Origin: Actinophytocola sp963840275
Lineage (GTDB): Bacteria > Actinomycetota > Actinomycetes > Mycobacteriales > Pseudonocardiaceae
Reading direction: 5' to 3'
Length of the DNA stretch: 64,000 nucleotides
NCBI GenBank assembly: GCA_963840275.1
Contig: CAWIYK010000007.1
Span: 930,001-994,000 of the forward strand
Below, one piece after another: positions 60,922 to 64,000 of the stretch (position 1 is the stretch's first letter; every line of letters starts with the position of its first letter). The notes beneath the pieces were generated by a model. The model did not search any database. It was not told the origin of the DNA and saw only the letters and a list, made by a program, of their open reading frames with translations. Position numbers and translations under genes: made by a program.

Positions 60922-61485
60922 CTAGAGATCGTTGAACGGCTTGGCGTAGGCGAACCTGCCCCGAATGACCGGGTCCCAGGTGGACAGTGTGCGCGCCTGG
61001 AAGTGTGCGCCCCACGCGGGATCCGGTGCCTCGATGCCGAGGCGCGCCGCCGGCTCGAAGCCGAAGCGCGGGTAGTAGTCCAGGTGCCCCAGCAACACCA
61101 CGACCGGCTCCGCCAGTGCGTCGGCCGCGCCGAGCACCGCGTGCATCAGCGCGCCGCCGACACCGGACTTCTGCACGGTCGGGAGCACCCCGAGCGGACC
61201 GAGCCCCAGCGCGGGCGTGCCGGCGAGGTCGGCCCGCGTGCACACCACATGGCCGACGACCTGGTCGTCGACGACCGCGACCAGCGACAGCGCGGGCAGC
61301 CAGCCCTCGTCCGCCCGCAGCGCGGTCACCAGCCCCGCCTCCACCGGCGGGTCGACCGCGCCGGCGAACGCCGCGGTGTGCACGGCGGTGATCGCGTCGA
61401 CGTCTTCTGCCCGTTCTCGTCTGATCAGCACGCCGGCACTCTCGCACAGGAGGCCCACCGGGAGCACCTCGGTTTCGACGGTCAC
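60922..61485 (-). CDS. GNAT family N-acetyltransferase
   Basis: The 187-aa protein has the acetyl-CoA-binding GNAT pattern: IRRERAEDVDAITAVHTAAF, LSLVAVVDDQVVGHVVCTRA, LGPLGVLPTVQKSGVGGALM and the end YYPRFGFEPAARLGIEAP, typical of the YhbS-like branch. GTG 61485 overlaps the Crp/Fnr stop; a start near 61434 at the domain edge is also possible. The acceptor is unknown. Confidence 0.86.
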   Translation of the reverse strand: MTVETEVLPVGLLCESAGVLIRRERAEDVDAITAVHTAAFAGAVDPPVEAGLVTALRADEGWLPALSLVAVVDDQVVGHVVCTRADLAGTPALGLGPLGVLPTVQKSGVGGALMHAVLGAADALAEPVVVLLGHLDYYPRFGFEPAARLGIEAPDPAWGAHFQARTLSTWDPVIRGRFAYAKPFNDL

Positions 61486-62117
61486 CGCGCCCGCAGCGTG
61501 AGCAGCTCCGGCGCGAGCACCACGACCGCGCCGGGCTCGACGCGGACCAGGCCCTCCCCGGCCAGCGTCCGCAGCGCGCGGTTGACCGAGACCCGTGTCA
61601 GGCCGAGCGTTTCCGCGAGCCCCTGCTGCGCTCCCGGCAGCACGACGCGAGTGGTCGCGGCGCGGACCAGCCACGCGGCGACCCGGGTCGGCGCGTCCGC
61701 GAAGCTCGTCAGCACGAGTTCGTCCTGCCGGTCCCGCAGCTGCCCGGCCAGGTGTGCGAGTACGTGATCACGAACCGACGCGATGTCGACCAGAGCGCGG
61801 AACTCGGCGGCCGGCACGAACCGGAGCCGCGAGCGGGCGCTGGTCAGCCACGTCGCGGTGTGCCCGCCGCCGTCGAGGACGGCGGTCTTGTCGACCGCAC
61901 AGGGCGCGGCGAACTCGCCGAGCCGCCTGCGCCGCCCGTCCTCGGTCTCGTGCACGGCGGTCAGCCCGCCGGTCTCCGCGACGACCAGGTGCGCCGCGGG
62001 TGCGCCCCTGGTGGCGACCACGGCGCCGGCGTCGAACTCCCGGGCCGGCGACACGGCGGCGAGCCGCGCCAGCCGGTCGGGTCCGAGCGTGGCGAGCAGT
62101 GGGACGTCGGCGAGCAC
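61482..62117 (-). CDS. Crp/Fnr family transcriptional regulator
   Basis: The 211-aa protein has an N-terminal cyclic-nucleotide-binding-like barrel (FDAGAVVATRGAPAAHLVVAE) and a C-terminal winged HTH (GLAETLGLTRVSVNRALRTL). Key cAMP-contact residues (RxS in the PBC loop) are not clear, so another signal is possible. It starts 58 bases from the divergent YciI-like gene and is coupled to the GNAT gene. Confidence 0.85.
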   Translation of the reverse strand: MLADVPLLATLGPDRLARLAAVSPAREFDAGAVVATRGAPAAHLVVAETGGLTAVHETEDGRRRRLGEFAAPCAVDKTAVLDGGGHTATWLTSARSRLRFVPAAEFRALVDIASVRDHVLAHLAGQLRDRQDELVLTSFADAPTRVAAWLVRAATTRVVLPGAQQGLAETLGLTRVSVNRALRTLAGEGLVRVEPGAVVVLAPELLTLRAR

Positions 62118-62175
62118 GAGAAGCAGTATCACCCGATACAGCGCGACGCGGGGCCCGCCGCCTAGCGTGCCGGTC

Positions 62176-62433
62176 ATGATCACGGTGGAACTGACCTTCG
62201 ACGACGATCCGCGTCGGCTCGCCGCGCGGCCCGCGCACCGGGCCCGGCTGAGCGAGCTGCACGCGGCGGGCACGCTGGTGACGGCCGGCCCGTGGGCGGA
62301 CGACTCCGGCGCCCTGCTGGTGTTCGACACCGACCGGTCCGAAGTGGACGGAATCCTCGCCGACGACCCGTACTACACGGCGCCGGGCGTCGCGGTGGTC
62401 GCGGTGCGCGAGTGGCGGCCGCTACTCCCGTAG
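62176..62433 (+). CDS. YciI-like protein
   Basis: The 85-aa protein resembles YciI/YCII proteins (ferredoxin-like fold). It has the conserved His and Asp (RPAHRARLSELHAAGTL, GPWADDSG) and DDPYYTAPGV. Function is unknown; some relatives are dehydrochlorinases or accessory domains. ATG 62176. It overlaps the convergent TetR gene by 12 bases. Confidence 0.83.
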   Translation: MITVELTFDDDPRRLAARPAHRARLSELHAAGTLVTAGPWADDSGALLVFDTDRSEVDGILADDPYYTAPGVAVVAVREWRPLLP

Positions 62434-63033
62434 CCGCGGCGCGACCTCGCGGATCAGCGCCAACAGCGTCGTGGTGAGCACCATCCGGACCTGGTCGCGG
62501 GTGAGCACCTTGCGCACCAACCACTCCCTGGCCACGGACTTCACCATGCCGCCGTAGGAGCGGACCATCGCGCGCAACTCCTCGCGGTGGGCCACCACGT
62601 CGGCGAGCCCCGTGGCCTCCAGCACGCGGTCGGCGGCCAGCTCGTCGGCCTCCTCGAGGATCTTCTCCACCTCGGGGTCGCGGCCGATGGCGCCGGTCGC
62701 CGCGAGCCATGCCTTGCTGTTGCGCGACACGCCGTCCAGGAACCACTCCACGGCGACCGCGACGCGCTCCTCGAGCGGCCCGTCCGGCAGCCGGTCGACC
62801 GCGAACCGGGGGATGGTCACCATGCGGCGCACCACCTCCAGGTACAGGTCCCGTTTCGTGCCGAAGTAGTGGTTGATCAACCCGCGGGCGACGCCGGCCT
62901 GCCGCGCCAGCTCGGTCGTCGACACCGCCGAGTACGGGCGCTCGCCGAACAACCGCACCGCGCACGTCAGGATCTGCTCCCGGCGCTCGTCGGGTTCCAG
63001 CCGCCGCCACCGCGGCTCCGGTGGCGCGCTCAT
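62422..63033 (-). CDS. TetR/AcrR family transcriptional regulator
   Basis: The 203-aa protein has the TetR HTH at residues 18-65 (AVRLFGERPYSAVSTTELAR, GVARGLINHYFGTKRDLY) and a helical ligand domain. Its ATG overlaps the stop of the flavin monooxygenase gene by 4 bases, so it probably controls that gene. Confidence 0.9.
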   Translation of the reverse strand: MSAPPEPRWRRLEPDERREQILTCAVRLFGERPYSAVSTTELARQAGVARGLINHYFGTKRDLYLEVVRRMVTIPRFAVDRLPDGPLEERVAVAVEWFLDGVSRNSKAWLAATGAIGRDPEVEKILEEADELAADRVLEATGLADVVAHREELRAMVRSYGGMVKSVAREWLVRKVLTRDQVRMVLTTTLLALIREVAPRLRE

Positions 63034-64000
63034 CGCGACACCTGGAAGTCTTGGCGCGACAGCACTTTCGTGCGCCGGTGGTACTCCGAGACGAGTCCCG
63101 GCCAGTTCGTGCTCACCCGGCCGTTCTCCGCGCGGTACCAGCTGCGGCACGTGGTCCACGCGGTGTCGGTGAGCCGCCGCTGGACCTCGGCGTCGTACCG
63201 GGCCGCCACCTCCGGCCGTACGTCCACTGTGGACACGCCGGACGACAGCAGCGTCACCGCCTGGCTCAGGTACCTGGCCTGGCGCTCCAGCATGTACACG
63301 ATCGACCCGGCGCCCAGGTTCGTGTTCGGGCCGTACATCAGGAACATGTTGGGGAAGCCGGGCACGGTCATGCCGAGGTACGCGGTCGGCCCGTCCGCCC
63401 ACGCCTCGGCGAGCGTGGTCCCGTGCGCGCCGCGGATGTCCAGCGGCGCGAGGAACTTCGTGGCGCGGAACCCGGTGCCGTAGATCAGCACGTCCGCGTC
63501 GTGGACGACCCCGTCCGCCGTGCGGACGCCTTCCGGCACGATCGCCTCGATGTCCACAGTGGACACTGTGACGTTCCGCTCGGCCAGCGCGGGGTAGTAG
63601 TCGTTCGCGAACAGGACGCGCTTGCAGCCGATCCGGTAGTCGGGCGTCAGCGCGGCCCGCAGCGTCGGGTCCGGCACCTGCCGCCGCAGCTGCCGCCGCG
63701 CGAGCGCGGCCACCAGCCCGGTGATCACGCGGTTGCCGAGGATCCCCAGCGTCGCCAGCTCACCGGTGGTCCAGAACAGCGCGCGTTCTACCGGGAACAC
63801 GCGGTGGTGCCAGCGCCGGTACGCGCGGTCCGGCTTGGGCAGCACGTACGGCGGCGTCCGCTGGAACACGGTCAGCGCCGCGACCTCGCGCTGCAGGTGC
63901 GGGACGAACTGGATGGCACTCGCGCCGGTGCCGATCACCGCGACCCGCCGGCCGGCCAGCGGGACCGAGTGGTCCCACCGCGCGGAGTGGAACGCCGGGC
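63030..64000 (-). CDS. Flavin-containing (Baeyer-Villiger-type) monooxygenase, 5' end outside window
   Basis: The gene runs off the window edge, so about 323 C-terminal residues are seen. They include the NADPH-binding Rossmann motif VIGTGASAIQFVPHL, VFQRTPPYVLPKPDRAYR and the ATG-type LIYGTGFRATKFLAPL, all typical of the FMO/BVMO class-B family, plus GMTVPGFPNMFLMYGPNTN. The first FAD motif and the BVMO fingerprint would lie upstream. It overlaps the downstream TetR gene by ATGA. Confidence 0.88.
   Translation of the reverse strand, partial: PAFHSARWDHSVPLAGRRVAVIGTGASAIQFVPHLQREVAALTVFQRTPPYVLPKPDRAYRRWHHRVFPVERALFWTTGELATLGILGNRVITGLVAALARRQLRRQVPDPTLRAALTPDYRIGCKRVLFANDYYPALAERNVTVSTVDIEAIVPEGVRTADGVVHDADVLIYGTGFRATKFLAPLDIRGAHGTTLAEAWADGPTAYLGMTVPGFPNMFLMYGPNTNLGAGSIVYMLERQARYLSQAVTLLSSGVSTVDVRPEVAARYDAEVQRRLTDTAWTTCRSWYRAENGRVSTNWPGLVSEYHRRTKVLSRQDFQVSR

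Noticed and set aside
8939..63570. Palindrome TCCACAGTGGA or its kin near 8940, 10060, 63224 and 63556
   Set aside because: All lie inside conserved coding sequence (VHSGQ, STVD). Repeated use may be codon bias; no regulatory reading is supported.

Overview
The window is high-GC, gene-dense DNA from an actinobacterium. It is most likely a filamentous member of the Pseudonocardiaceae or a close relative. The signs are GTG starts, GTGA/ATGA gene overlaps, a SARP/BTAD regulator, a secreted cholesterol oxidase, a CysO/Mec/CysM cysteine pathway, an LpqH-like lipoprotein and a DUF222-HNH gene. The genus assignment is inference.

1-31 kb is mostly core genome: ctaD, serB, a PTH2-type peptidyl-tRNA hydrolase and a DMP19-like gene; a WD40 gene and a small partner; then dinG, a secreted protein, wecB, pncA-pncB, clpS, a DUF2017 gene, a P1 peptidase, mec, cysO, cysM, a rhomboid, murI, an Rv1339-like metallo-hydrolase, rph and rdgB. 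From memory, the dinG-to-rdgB order matches Mycobacterium tuberculosis Rv1329c-Rv1341. Extra genes interrupt it at three places: wecB/pncA; an SRPBCC/racemase pair next to repeat A; and a cassette of acyl-CoA ligase, DUF5938, SDR, TetR and flippase. After rdgB come a VOC gene, three repeat units, a serine-hydrolase lipoprotein, bcp, another lipoprotein, a 60-aa membrane protein and a sialidase.

31-43 kb is accessory. An unusual tRNA gene has its 3' half duplicated 2 kb away, bracketing a single AAA-ATPase/DUF234 gene without an integrase. Next are an NCS1 permease, a GGDEF/HD-GYP membrane protein, and a tightly coupled operon of a P-loop kinase, a nucleotidyltransferase fused to a PqqD-like domain and an M20 peptidase, downstream of a GT87 gene. 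The PqqD-like domain suggests the operon acts on a peptide.

43-64 kb mixes secreted, regulatory and redox genes: LpqH, a RibD-like reductase, a SARP regulator divergent from cholesterol oxidase, an AhpD-like protein, a DapB-fold oxidoreductase, xthA, several regulators and a partial flavin monooxygenase. Between 57 and 61 kb lie gene relics (P450, IS256-type transposase, a truncated Ig-domain protein) around a DUF222-HNH gene.

The most unusual signal is a dispersed intergenic repeat family (15.5, 26.9-27.5 and 57.5-57.8 kb). Its inverted termini each hold an outward motif fitting the actinobacterial DNA-damage promoter TTGTCRGTG-N8-TANNNT, and its centre holds one or two DnaA-box-like TTGTCCACA sites. 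The same promoter motif sits directly upstream of xthA. Five genes each carry net +1 frameshifts, mostly in G/C runs, which looks more like a sequence artefact than biology.
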